Below, one piece after another: positions 1-7,721 of a stretch of 20,808 nt of DNA. The translations under genes and the position numbers were made by a program. Below the pieces are notes generated by a model, which was given only the letters and a program-made list of their open reading frames with translations, was not told the DNA's origin and did not search any database. The stretch spans positions 4,376,049 through 4,396,856 of the forward strand of contig CP070688.1 in NCBI GenBank assembly GCA_020353135.1. Reading direction: 5' to 3'. The DNA is from Chloroflexota bacterium. Lineage in GTDB: Bacteria; Chloroflexota; Anaerolineae; Promineifilales; Promineifilaceae. The stretch's first letter is position 1. Each line of letters opens with the position of its first letter.

Positions 1-417
1 ATGGGCATTCAATATCAGGCCGAGCTATTGCCGGAAGACAAGATAAAGATCGTCAAAGACTTCCAGTCGTTGGGCCACAAAGTCGTCATGGTGGGCGATG
101 GCGTCAACGACGCCCCCGCTTTGGCCCAGGCTGATGTCGGCATCGCCATGGGCGCCTTCGGCAGTGACGTGGCTGTCGAAGCCGCCCATATCGTCCTCAT
201 GAGGGATGATTGGTCCCTGGTACCTGAGGTGCTCCAGATTGCAAAGCGAACGATGCGAGTCGTCAGATCGAACCTGTGGTTTACCGGGATTTACAATCTG
301 GGAGGATTGACGCTGGCCGCCTTTGGCATTTTGCCTCCTACCTTTGCTGCCCTGGCCCAAACTTTGCCCGACCTGGGCATCTTGGGTAATTCCTCACGTT
401 TACTACGCCAGGGCTAG
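1..417 (+). CDS. Heavy-metal translocating P-type ATPase, C-terminal part (partial)
   Basis: This is the C-terminal ~138 residues of a P1B-type (heavy metal/cation) ATPase, an inner-membrane pump that exports or imports a metal ion using ATP. The frame is open at the first base of the window, so the first ATG is probably an internal methionine and the gene begins upstream. The P-domain hinge signature [10 protein letters not shown] is at residues 32-41, with the upstream PEDK lysine at 14. The sequence GIAMG follows at about residues 47-51. The last ~50 residues form the final two membrane helices. The protein ends in NSSRLLRQG, the typical tail of this family. The metal-binding CPx motif and the phosphorylated DKTGT motif lie outside the window, so the transported metal cannot be assigned. 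The stop is TAG at 415-417. Confidence 0.9.
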   Translation: MGIQYQAELLPEDKIKIVKDFQSLGHKVVMVGDGVNDAPALAQADVGIAMGAFGSDVAVEAAHIVLMRDDWSLVPEVLQIAKRTMRVVRSNLWFTGIYNLGGLTLAAFGILPPTFAALAQTLPDLGILGNSSRLLRQG

Positions 418-535
418 ATCCTGGATTCTTGGGTAAACTTCAAGTACTAAGGCCGTCGACTCCCGTCTCTCGCGTATCCCACAGTTCAAACCTGAAGAGG
501 ACTCCCTGTCCGGCGCTTATCGGCGAAAGCACACC

Positions 536-546
536 TGTGCTACAAT
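536..546 (+). promoter_or_regulatory. Extended -10 promoter element for the radical SAM gene
   Basis: TGC followed by TACAAT (541-546) is an extended -10 box (TGnTAnAAT). No good -35 is visible at the expected distance, which is usual for extended -10 promoters. It would start transcription near 553. A TTG start at 559 would then have almost no leader, so the box supports the ATG at 580. Confidence 0.4.
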
Positions 547-579
547 GCTTTAGAGAGATTGCGCGAGGCGCCAAGAATC

Positions 580-1449
580 ATGATCAAATCCATTCAAGCC
601 AAGGTCATGTTGTCCCACGTCAAACAGCCCGATGCCTGGTTCGGGCTGAAATACAACATGAACCTGTACCGTGGCTGCCAGCACCAGTGCATCTACTGTG
701 ACTCCCGTAGTCGTTGCTACCAGATCGAAGACTTCAGTAACATTTTGGTCAAAGAAAACGCCATCGAACTGCTGGAAAACGAGCTGGCGCGCAAACGAGT
801 CAAAGGAACCATTGGCACCGGTTCTATGAACGATCCATACATGCCGGTAGAGGCCAAGACGTTGCTGACTAGACGGGCGTTGGAAGTGATAGCCCGTTTC
901 CGCTTCCCGGTTCACGTCATCACTAAGAGCGATCTGGTCCTGCGTGATCTGGATTTGCTGCAACAGATCAATGAGGTGTATTCGGCCGTGTCGTTCACCA
1001 TCACCACAACCGACGACCAACTTGCCAGGAAGTTGGAACCCGGGGCGCCGCCGCCCTCAGCGCGCTTACGGGCCATGAAAGTCCTGGCTGAAAACGGTAT
1101 CCTCACCGGCGTGACCATGATGCCCATCTTGCCCTTCATCGAGGACGACGAGGAAAACATCAGCCAGATTGTCACCCAGGCCAACGAACACGGCGCCTCC
1201 TACATTCTGTCCGGTTTTGGTATGACCTTGCGTGATCGGCAACGCGCCTATTACTACAACAAGCTAGATCGACATTTCCCCGGTTTGCGCCAGCAATACG
1301 AACGTCAATTCGGCGACCAATACTATGCGCCGGCGAACAATTTCGAGCAACTCAAGACTGTGTTCGAAAAGCTGTGCGATCGGTACGGCATGGCGGTTCG
1401 TTTACGGCCCTATATCAGGGAAGAAGCCAGGCAGTTGCGCTTGTTTTAG
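580..1449 (+). CDS. SPL-type radical SAM protein (Rv2578c/SplB-like)
   Basis: This is a 289-residue radical SAM enzyme of the SPL-like family, whose members resemble spore photoproduct lyase. Many occur in non-sporulating bacteria with unknown substrates. The cluster-binding CxxxCxxC motif is C33, C37 and C40 (CQHQCIYC). It is preceded by the family-typical N-terminus with NMNLYRGC and followed by the GTGSMNDPYMPVE stretch and HVITKS. These cysteines would hold the [4Fe-4S] cluster that cleaves S-adenosylmethionine in the cytoplasm. The frame can be extended to a TTG at 559. I prefer ATG 580 because the homologous region starts there and a -10 box lies at 541-546. The gene ends 45 bases before the aldo/keto reductase on the same strand and could be co-transcribed with it. 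The substrate cannot be read from sequence. A DNA repair role is possible but unproven. Confidence 0.88.
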   Translation: MIKSIQAKVMLSHVKQPDAWFGLKYNMNLYRGCQHQCIYCDSRSRCYQIEDFSNILVKENAIELLENELARKRVKGTIGTGSMNDPYMPVEAKTLLTRRALEVIARFRFPVHVITKSDLVLRDLDLLQQINEVYSAVSFTITTTDDQLARKLEPGAPPPSARLRAMKVLAENGILTGVTMMPILPFIEDDEENISQIVTQANEHGASYILSGFGMTLRDRQRAYYYNKLDRHFPGLRQQYERQFGDQYYAPANNFEQLKTVFEKLCDRYGMAVRLRPYIREEARQLRLF

Positions 1450-1463
1450 GCTGACTGGAATAT

Positions 1464-1483
1464 TTATCGAATCAAAACGATAA
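1464..1483 (+). repeat. Short inverted repeat upstream of the aldo/keto reductase
   Basis: TTATCG (1464-1469) and CGATAA (1478-1483) form a perfect 6-base inverted repeat with an 8-base spacer, 11 bases before the aldo/keto reductase start. It could be an operator or a weak hairpin. It may also be chance. Confidence 0.25.
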
Positions 1484-1494
1484 GCGAAGGTAAG

Positions 1495-2475
1495 ATGAGC
1501 ATGCAGCGAAGATTAGGTCACAGCAACCTTGAGGTGAGCTCCGTAGGACTTGGCTGCTACGCCATCGGTGGGCACTTTCGCGTGGAAAATGGTACGCCCT
1601 GGGGCTGGACCGATGTGGACGACGAACAGTCTGTCCGCGCCATCCATACGGCAATGGATATGGGAATCAATTTCCTTGACACTGCCCAAGCCTACGGTTG
1701 CGGCCATAGTGAGGCCGTTATTGGGAGAGCAATTGCTGGTCGTCGTGACAAAGTCATTCTGGCCACCAAGTTCGGCAAGCTAATCGACGAGCGGAACAAA
1801 CAGGTCTTGGGCAGTTCAACCGCTCCGAACGATATTCGCGCTTCCTGCGAAGACAGCCTCCGCCGTTTTGGCACCGATTACATTGATCTCTTTCAGTGGC
1901 ATGAGTCCAGCGGGAACATGGAAGACCTGCCCGCTCTCTTGGAAACGTTGGATGAACTGGTCGCGGCCGGAAAGATTCGCTATTACGGTTGGAGCACTGA
2001 CGATCCTGATCGAGTTCGGCAGATGGCGGTGAATCCCAATTGTCTGGCCGTCCAGCACCAGCTTCATGTTTTCGTGCCGCCGGATCGGCGAAATGAAATG
2101 CTTTCACTTTGTGATGAGTTCGATCTGGCGAGCATCAACCGCAGTCCTCTGATGATGGGTATACTCACCGGCAAATTCAACGCCGACACCACCTTCTCGG
2201 AAGGGGACGTCCGTCACTCCATTGGACTCAACTTCAAGGACGGCCGCCTGGCTGATCGTCTAAAGCAAGTTGATAACATGCGCGAGGTACTGACCAGCGA
2301 AGGGCGCACGATGGCCCAGGGCGCGCTGGCCTGGATTATGGCCTGTAGTTCGCGCACTATCCCTATTCCCGGATTCAAGAATGTGCAGCAGGTGGTTGAA
2401 AACGCCGGCGCAATTGCTTTCGGCCCATTAAGCGAAGCGCAAATGCGTCAGATCGACTCTATTCTAAATGACTGA
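1495..2475 (+). CDS. Aldo/keto reductase
   Basis: This 326-residue protein is a full-length aldo/keto reductase, a TIM-barrel NAD(P)H-dependent enzyme reducing aldehydes, ketones or sugars in the cytoplasm. The catalytic tetrad is complete: D62 and Y67 in FLDTAQAYG, K92 in LATKFGK and H136 in QWHES. The N-terminal RLGHSNLEVSSVGLGCYAIGG is the family's first strand. The C-terminal segment with IPIPGFKNVQQVVENAGA is the cofactor-binding end. ATG 1495 is preceded by GAAGGTAAG, an acceptable ribosome site. A second in-frame ATG two codons later is possible. It lies 45 bases after the radical SAM gene on the same strand. The physiological substrate is unknown. The family resemblance is to the general oxidoreductase branch, not the potassium-channel beta subunits. 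Confidence 0.93.
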   Translation: MSMQRRLGHSNLEVSSVGLGCYAIGGHFRVENGTPWGWTDVDDEQSVRAIHTAMDMGINFLDTAQAYGCGHSEAVIGRAIAGRRDKVILATKFGKLIDERNKQVLGSSTAPNDIRASCEDSLRRFGTDYIDLFQWHESSGNMEDLPALLETLDELVAAGKIRYYGWSTDDPDRVRQMAVNPNCLAVQHQLHVFVPPDRRNEMLSLCDEFDLASINRSPLMMGILTGKFNADTTFSEGDVRHSIGLNFKDGRLADRLKQVDNMREVLTSEGRTMAQGALAWIMACSSRTIPIPGFKNVQQVVENAGAIAFGPLSEAQMRQIDSILND

Positions 2476-2524
2476 ATCTGGGCGGCGCCCCCATCCGCTT
2501 CTGAACCGCGCCTTGTTTAGTTGA

Positions 2525-2659
2525 TCACCATTTGGCAATGTGGTCTCCTGCCCAACCGACCAGCTTCCGCACGTTGACACTATCGCCATCGACCGTGGTG
2601 ATGCGCCCGTCATAATGTCCAAACATCTGGTGCACGTCCGATTTCACCAGCCACAAAAG
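2525..2659 (-). pseudogene. Remnant: C-terminal tail resembling DUF2804 proteins
   Basis: On the minus strand a 44-codon open stretch ends in TGA at 2525-2527. It follows directly, in the same frame, after the TAA stop of the P-II-like gene. It contains KSDVHQMFGHYDGRI and later LVGWAGDHIAKW. I recognise this pattern (VHQ-FG-x-GR followed by a GxAxDHxxxW end) as the C-terminus of DUF2804-type proteins, whose function is not established. There is no start codon context or ribosome site, and the rest of the domain is absent, so this looks like the truncated 3' end of a lost gene. The family call is from memory of the motif and is moderate. Seeing it as a coding remnant is somewhat safer than naming it. 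Confidence 0.45.
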
Positions 2660-3043
2660 TTATGACGAACTCTTGTTTCCCTGGGCCCTTTCCTGCGCAC
2701 CCTGCAAACCGACAACACGGGAAACTGGCAATACGAACAGTACGCCTGTATCCGGTTTATTGAGATCGCCTAAAATCTCTCGGGTGATCTCGATCAACCG
2801 ATCGACCATCTCTTCCCCTTCCACCACGGAGAAGATCGTCCGGTGATGGCGCTCCCGTGAACGGAAAATGTCGCTAAGGCTGGGCATCATGGGCATATCG
2901 TCTCGGATGCTATCCTCTCGAATTCTACCCATTCCTGTGCTTTCCAGGATAGTAATGCCCGGCGCTTTGGCGGCGTCCCACGCGTCCAATACGGCGGGAC
3001 AAATGTTGAGATCGTCGATGATGAGCAGAACCATATAATTCAT
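2660..3043 (-). CDS. P-II-like regulatory protein paired with a cation antiporter
   Basis: This is a 127-residue small protein with a P-II/PII-like ferredoxin fold pattern. It has an N-terminal strand (NYMVLLIIDDL), a helix (CPAVLDAWDAAKA) and a strand with GITILESTGMGRI. A flexible, charged T-loop-like segment follows at roughly residues 40-66. Then come RTIFSVV, a second helix and a C-terminal strand TGVLFVLPVSRVVGL. That strand matches the GxIFVxPV pattern of P-II proteins. Such proteins are trimers that bind nucleotides and control transporters. ATG 3043 has AGGTGG five bases upstream. A GTG three codons earlier would leave that site inside the coding region. It starts within 10 bases of the antiporter stop, so the two are almost certainly one operon. 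Function as the antiporter's regulator is inferred from this pairing. The Tyr uridylylation site of GlnB is not apparent. Confidence 0.72.
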   Translation of the reverse strand: MNYMVLLIIDDLNICPAVLDAWDAAKAPGITILESTGMGRIREDSIRDDMPMMPSLSDIFRSRERHHRTIFSVVEGEEMVDRLIEITREILGDLNKPDTGVLFVLPVSRVVGLQGAQERAQGNKSSS

Positions 3044-3052
3044 CGGTACCAC

Positions 3053-4291
3053 CTAATTCTTGGTTGTTATGCCCTTCTCGGCCGTTTCCAGCCGTACAGG
3101 TTGACTAAAAGCCGCCCGCAGCATGGGCGGCGTAATCAACGTGGCTACAATGATCATGAAAACGACGATGGAGAAGTTTCCTTCGGACAACAAGCCCTCG
3201 CTGAGCGCGAAGGTCGCGACGATCAACCCTACCTCGCCTCGGGACACCATGCCGATCCCTAGCTGCAGCGACTGACGCCTATCGAAGCCGCCAACAAGCC
3301 CGCCCAAACCGCTGCCGACTATCTTACTTACAACAGCCACAACGGTGATGACGATGGCAAAGAGTATGGCGTTTTCGCCCACATCCCGCATATTGACGGC
3401 CAAGCCAATATTGACGAAGAAAATCGGAACAAAGAAGCCATATGCCATGGTGACCACGCCGCGTTCAATCTGCTCCTTGAATGGCGTTCGGGCCAGGAAT
3501 AACCCTACCAGAAACGCGCCGGTGATAGCCGCCATGCTGCCAATGACTTCTGCCGCCCAGGCAAAAAGCAATATCAAGATCAGGGCGAAAGCAATGATGC
3601 CCTGGCTGATGGGTAAACGTTCCACCCAAACCACTAACCTGGGTATCAGGTACAGACCGATCAGGACGGCTATCACAAGATAAGCGACCATGCCAAGAAT
3701 CGTCAGCGCGAAACCTCCCAGGCCGTCCGATGCGCTTCCTGAAACAAAGACAAAACTGACAGAAAGCAAAAGGATGACCAGGATATCGTCAAAAACGGCC
3801 GAGCCGAGCAGACCCAATCCGACGCGAGTGCGCAAAACGCCGAGCTCCATCAACGTTTGAGCAGAGATGCTAACGCTCGTGGCCGATAGGGTGAGGGCGA
3901 TAAACAGAGCCTCGCCCTGATCGACGCCGAACAAAACCGCCGTTCCGTAACCTAACCCCAATGGCACCAGCACGCCAAGCACGCCCGACAAAGCCGAAAC
4001 CTTGCCCGAACTAAGTAATTCCGACAGATGGAGCTCGAGGCCGGCCAGGAACATGAGCAAAATCACGCCCAGTTCCGCCATGAGCGTCAGCGCCTCCTCC
4101 AGAAGTTCGGGTTCGTGAAAGATAGGCCAACTGAACAACATATTCAAGATTGTCGGGCCCAGGATAACACCCACCAGCAATTCGCCAAGCACTGAAGGCT
4201 GACCGAGCCTGGAGCTGATATAGCCGCCCATCTTGGCCGCGAAAATGACAATTACTAGAGCGATTAGAAAATCGAGGAATTCTTGCGACAT
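3053..4291 (-). CDS. CPA2/Kef-type cation:proton antiporter
   Basis: This 412-residue protein is an integral membrane antiporter of the CPA2 (Na_H_Exchanger) family, exchanging K+ or Na+ for protons. About 12-13 hydrophobic helices span nearly the whole length. The family signature GQPSVLGELLVGVILGP is at residues 30-46. SATSVSISAQ is at about residues 136-145. The acidic pair D168/D169 in AVFDDI matches the conserved ion-binding aspartates. MVSRGEVGLIVA occurs near the C-terminus. There is no C-terminal RCK/TrkA-N domain, which many Kef proteins use for gating. Instead the next gene encodes a separate P-II-like protein, which may take that role. A promoter-like TTGTCA-16-TATCAT lies immediately upstream. 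The ribosome site before ATG 4291 is weak. K+ versus Na+ selectivity cannot be told from the sequence. Confidence 0.92.
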   Translation of the reverse strand: MSQEFLDFLIALVIVIFAAKMGGYISSRLGQPSVLGELLVGVILGPTILNMLFSWPIFHEPELLEEALTLMAELGVILLMFLAGLELHLSELLSSGKVSALSGVLGVLVPLGLGYGTAVLFGVDQGEALFIALTLSATSVSISAQTLMELGVLRTRVGLGLLGSAVFDDILVILLLSVSFVFVSGSASDGLGGFALTILGMVAYLVIAVLIGLYLIPRLVVWVERLPISQGIIAFALILILLFAWAAEVIGSMAAITGAFLVGLFLARTPFKEQIERGVVTMAYGFFVPIFFVNIGLAVNMRDVGENAILFAIVITVVAVVSKIVGSGLGGLVGGFDRRQSLQLGIGMVSRGEVGLIVATFALSEGLLSEGNFSIVVFMIIVATLITPPMLRAAFSQPVRLETAEKGITTKN

Positions 4292-4316
4292 ATTTACTCT
4301 GTGGTAGAGACTGACA

Positions 4317-4344
4317 ATGATATCTGGATTGTCGTATGTGACAA
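4317..4344 (-). promoter_or_regulatory. Putative sigma-70-type promoter of the antiporter operon
   Basis: On the minus strand TTGTCA (4344-4339) and TATCAT (4322-4317) are separated by 16 bases. This places the transcript start about 20 bases before the antiporter ATG at 4291. Confidence 0.45.
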
Positions 4345-4387
4345 AGCCGCTCTGGGTTCGCCAATCTGGTTAGGATACCCGGCAGAA

Positions 4388-4414
4388 GTCGGTGCTGACG
4401 ATGCTGCCACCGAC
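4388..4414 (-). repeat. Inverted repeat downstream of the first cyclase/STAND gene
   Basis: GTCGGTG and CACCGAC form a 7-base inverted repeat with a 13-base spacer, 28 bases past the stop at 4442. There is no U-run, so it is at best a weak terminator or a processing hairpin. Confidence 0.25.
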
Positions 4415-4441
4415 GAGGCCGATGCAAATCCGGACAACCTA

Positions 4442-7420
4442 TTACTCGCCGAATTCCGCCAGCAACTCGATAGTGACCTCCTCCAGATCCAATTCTTTTC
4501 CCCGGTTCCACGCTGCCCGGAAATCGTCCGGTCCCAACTTGCCCAGCAAATCCGCTCGCATCTCGGCCGGCAGCGCCCATCTCTCGATCCATCCTGTAGC
4601 GCTCAGGGGGTGGTTCATCGCCAGGGAAAGCACCTCCACCGCGCTGTTTTCCCGGCCGGCGCGGTGCTCAAGTAGGGCAGCGACCGGCAACAACCATGTG
4701 ACTGTGCCCAACCAACGATAGTTGGCGGCCACACGAAGCGCCCGCAATAGATGCGATCGGGCCGCTTCATCCCGCTCCAGACCGCAATTGGCCATGGACA
4801 GCGCCCAACTGGCAAGGCACTGGCCATTTGGATTACTAGGTCTCGCCAGGCTATCCTGGCCAAGCTGAAGGGCATGTGCGTAATCGCCGTTTAGGACTGC
4901 TGCCAGACTCAACACGGCCAAAGCGTATGCCTGGGTAATCCGAAAGCCGAGCTCAGTGGCCATCGCCAGCCCTTCCGTGGCCAGGGCTTTTGACTCTGCC
5001 AGGTCGCCCAGTAGAAAATTGAGCAAGCCGAGATTAGTGGGCGCATGGGCAAGGGTTATCCTGTGCCCCATTTCCGAAGCGACCGCTATGGCTTCGTCGA
5101 GATGTGCAGCAGCCTCGCCGTAGTCCCCTGTCGAAATCAGGCCCGATCCAAGGTTACTCGACGCCGAGGCGATTTGCATCATATTCCCTGTCTGTTTAGC
5201 CAGCACGAGCCCCTGCCGCGTATACTCGAGGAACGAATCCTCTCCTTCGGCAAGGGTACTCATGCAGTAGCCAAGTCGAACGAGCGCCACGGCCAGGTAA
5301 AACTTCTCGCCAATCGCCTGAAACTGCGCCCGGCTTGCTTCGAGAAATGGGATCGCCGCTTCACATCCGCCCTCTAGCCGGGAATAATAATGACCGAGAG
5401 CCAGGTTAGCGAAAGCCACCTCCAGTGCATCGTCATGCTGTTGCGCAATGGATAGGCTCCTCGCCAGGTCTGCTTCGAGCCGCACACGTTCCTTAAAGTA
5501 AAAGGTATGCAACCAGCACTCCCTGGAGACGATGCGCGCCAGGAGCCTGCTCGCACTTCCTGCGGCCAATGGCTTTCGCGCCCCGTACAACAGCTCTACA
5601 CCCTCCTGGTACCGGCCGCGCGCTTCGAAGTAGAGATAAAGGCTCTCGAGGGCGTTGGCTATCAAGTCCTCATCTCGCTGCCGCAAGGCCCACTTCCAAG
5701 CAGCGCGCACGTTTTCCAGGTCTCCCTCGATGCCGTCGAGAGCTTGTACCTGTCGCCGGTCCTTGAGCTCGGCCTCTCGATCGCTCACGGCCTGCAGGAA
5801 ATAGGCGCTGTGAGCGCTCCGCGTTTCCTCTTCGTCTCCCGCTTCGGCCAGCCTTTCGGCCGCAAACTGGCGCAGTAGCTCCTGGACTTCGTACCGCTCC
5901 GGCCGGGCGGAGACGAGCAGCGATTTCTCCACCAGCGACCGCAGAACGCGCAGTCCGGCGCCGGCAATTTGAGCGGCCGCCTGGCGGGTGAAGCCGCCGC
6001 GAAAGACGGACAGCCTCATGAAGGCCTCTTTTTCGGACTGTGACAGGCGCTGCCAGGAATAGGCGAAGGCGGCGCGTACGCTGCGCTGGCGCGCCGGCAT
6101 ATCCCGGTTCTCACTCTCCAGGACATCCAGATTGCTGGCGATCTCGTCGGCGATCTCTCGGAAGGAGAGCATCTCCAACCAACCGGCCGCCAATATGAGA
6201 GCCAGTGGCATTCCCTGCACCAGGCGACAAATGCGTGCCACCTGGACCATCTCCGTTTCGTCGGGTTCCAGTCCAGAGCGCTCGAGCCGGGCGTGGTGAA
6301 GCAATAGTTCTACTGCCCCATAACCCGCCAACCTGTCTTCCGTCAGTGACTCGACAGGGAAATCTGGATAGGGAAGCCCGGCGATGCGATAGACCGCTTC
6401 GCCGCTGAGATGGAGTCGCTCGCGGGAGGTGGTCAGGATTTTCACCTCTCGGACACGCTTCAATAACTCGGCGACTTGTTCAGCGCCATCCTCCAGGAGG
6501 TGCTCGAAGTTGTCCAGTACCAAAAGCATTCGCTTCTGCGCCAGGTAATCGACCAGCTGTCGCCAGGGTTCTCGCTCGCCAAAGAAGCGATAGTCGACGG
6601 CTTCGGCGATGGCCGAGGCGATGTTACCGGCCGATTCGAGCGGGGCCAGCGGCACGAAGTACGCCCCGTCCGGGAAGTCGCCGGCCTCCAACTGTCTCTC
6701 CGCTACCGCCAGCGAGAGGCGCGTCTTGCCGATGCCGCCCGGCCCTACAATAGTCACCAGCCTCTTTTGAGCATCGTCCAGCAGTTCGGCCAGATCAGTC
6801 AATTCCGCTTCGCGCCCGATGATAGGCGTTGGTTGTTCAGGAAGATTCGAGCGCCGCCGAGAGGGCGACTTCAGGGGCGGGAATGCCCCTTTCAGCCCCG
6901 GCCAGGCCAGTTGAAAGACGTGTTCCGGCCGCGGAAAGTCACGAATCTGGTGTTCTCCCAGGTCCAGGAGTAACGTATGCTCGGGCAAAGAATCGCGCAC
7001 GACTGCCTGCGTCGCCTCCGACAGCAGGATTTGGCCGCCATGCCCAATACTCTGGATGCGCGCCGCCTGGTTCACACTTGGACCGAAGTAGTCCCCCTCG
7101 CGAAGCTGGGCATGGCCCGTGTGTAAGCCCATGCGCACTTGAATCTGCTCGAGAGGCTTAGGCCACGCCTCGTCACTCAACGCCCGCTGTGCGGAGAGTG
7201 CAGCCGCCACCCCATCCACGGCCGAAGCGAAAACAGCATGGGCCCCATCCCCGAGCATCTTAACGACGTGTCCAGCGTGCAGTTCAATCGCTGCTCGCAG
7301 CAGAGTGTCGTGTCGCGCGAGGGCGTTCTCCATCTCATTTGGATGGGCTTGCCAAAGCTGGCTGCTTCCTTCAATATCGGTGAATAGGAAGGTGACGGTT
7401 CCAGTTGGTAGATCGCTCAA
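4442..7420 (-). CDS. Nucleotide cyclase-NB-ARC/STAND ATPase-TPR protein (paralogue 1)
   Basis: This ~992-residue cytoplasmic signalling protein has three parts. Residues ~5-170 are a class III adenylate/guanylate cyclase domain. All six key residues are present: metal aspartates D15 (FTDIEGSS) and D58 (GDGAHAVF), substrate residues K54 and D110 (GDYFGPSVN), and transition-state N117 and R121 (VNQAARI). Residues ~195-540 are an NB-ARC/STAND ATPase with P-loop GPGGIGKT (226-233), Walker B LLVLDNFEH (~299-307), TTSRERLHL and GMPLALILAAGWLE. The rest is helical TPR-like sequence, with repeats such as SASSNLGSGLISTGDYGEAAAHL. The product would be cAMP or cGMP made on demand by a ligand-gated switch. 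No DNA-binding HTH is visible at either end. I chose TTG 7420 because it gives the family-typical MSDLPTGTVTFLFTD start and lies 9 bases after GGAG. A TTG at 7429 would abut that site. It is a paralogue of the gene at 7722. Confidence 0.9.
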   Translation of the reverse strand: MSDLPTGTVTFLFTDIEGSSQLWQAHPNEMENALARHDTLLRAAIELHAGHVVKMLGDGAHAVFASAVDGVAAALSAQRALSDEAWPKPLEQIQVRMGLHTGHAQLREGDYFGPSVNQAARIQSIGHGGQILLSEATQAVVRDSLPEHTLLLDLGEHQIRDFPRPEHVFQLAWPGLKGAFPPLKSPSRRRSNLPEQPTPIIGREAELTDLAELLDDAQKRLVTIVGPGGIGKTRLSLAVAERQLEAGDFPDGAYFVPLAPLESAGNIASAIAEAVDYRFFGEREPWRQLVDYLAQKRMLLVLDNFEHLLEDGAEQVAELLKRVREVKILTTSRERLHLSGEAVYRIAGLPYPDFPVESLTEDRLAGYGAVELLLHHARLERSGLEPDETEMVQVARICRLVQGMPLALILAAGWLEMLSFREIADEIASNLDVLESENRDMPARQRSVRAAFAYSWQRLSQSEKEAFMRLSVFRGGFTRQAAAQIAGAGLRVLRSLVEKSLLVSARPERYEVQELLRQFAAERLAEAGDEEETRSAHSAYFLQAVSDREAELKDRRQVQALDGIEGDLENVRAAWKWALRQRDEDLIANALESLYLYFEARGRYQEGVELLYGARKPLAAGSASRLLARIVSRECWLHTFYFKERVRLEADLARSLSIAQQHDDALEVAFANLALGHYYSRLEGGCEAAIPFLEASRAQFQAIGEKFYLAVALVRLGYCMSTLAEGEDSFLEYTRQGLVLAKQTGNMMQIASASSNLGSGLISTGDYGEAAAHLDEAIAVASEMGHRITLAHAPTNLGLLNFLLGDLAESKALATEGLAMATELGFRITQAYALAVLSLAAVLNGDYAHALQLGQDSLARPSNPNGQCLASWALSMANCGLERDEAARSHLLRALRVAANYRWLGTVTWLLPVAALLEHRAGRENSAVEVLSLAMNHPLSATGWIERWALPAEMRADLLGKLGPDDFRAAWNRGKELDLEEVTIELLAEFGE

Positions 7421-7475
7421 AGCACACAACTCCGCCTGATCTCATGGTCGCGGAAACAATTGACGATTATTATAG

Positions 7476-7688
7476 CCACTATTTGAGAGCCAGGGCTTAA
7501 GTGATCAGCTTCTTGTTGGTCGCCCAGGGACTATTGAAGTTCACATCAAGACCTTCACGCCGGGACCGCACGATACCAGGGGTGGTTTGTGGTTACCGAT
7601 GCGCGGACGGCTAACTGTCCTGGATGGGCGTGATTTCCGTATCCATCGGCGCCAACTGGAACTGAGTCGTCCTTTTCAGTCTCTTTGA
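7476..7688 (+). pseudogene. Possible coding remnant between the two cyclase/STAND genes
   Basis: The plus strand of the ~300-base gap between the two giant genes holds a 70-codon open stretch bounded by TAG at 7473-7475 and TGA at 7686-7688. Its translation has a protein-like composition (GTIEVHIKTFTPGPHDTRGG, then LWLPMRGRLTVLDGRDF) with alternating strand-like segments. There is no convincing start codon or ribosome site, since the only ATG is deep inside. It therefore looks like the C-terminal fragment of a degraded gene. I do not recognise the family. The rest of the gap shows no other signal I can support. Confidence 0.3.
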
Positions 7689-7721
7689 GAGCAAATCCGG
7701 CCACTGTGCCGGCTGTTGATC

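Noticed and set aside
559..579. TTG start extending the radical SAM protein by seven residues
   Set aside because: It lies only ~6 bases after the predicted transcript start, and the added residues are not family-like. ATG 580 fits better.
4011..4592. Long minus-strand open frame overlapping the antiporter start and the end of the cyclase gene
   Set aside because: It overlaps two strongly supported genes. Its composition (Arg/Gly/Ser-rich) is that of a shifted frame, and it has no recognisable domain.
4283..4675. Plus-strand open frame across the gap between the antiporter and cyclase genes
   Set aside because: Most of it is antisense to the cyclase gene. No ribosome site or family was seen, and the gap is better explained by a promoter.
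6476..6973. 165-codon plus-strand frame inside the first cyclase/STAND gene
   Set aside because: It is antisense to the conserved ATPase domain. Long antisense frames are expected in GC-rich coding DNA.
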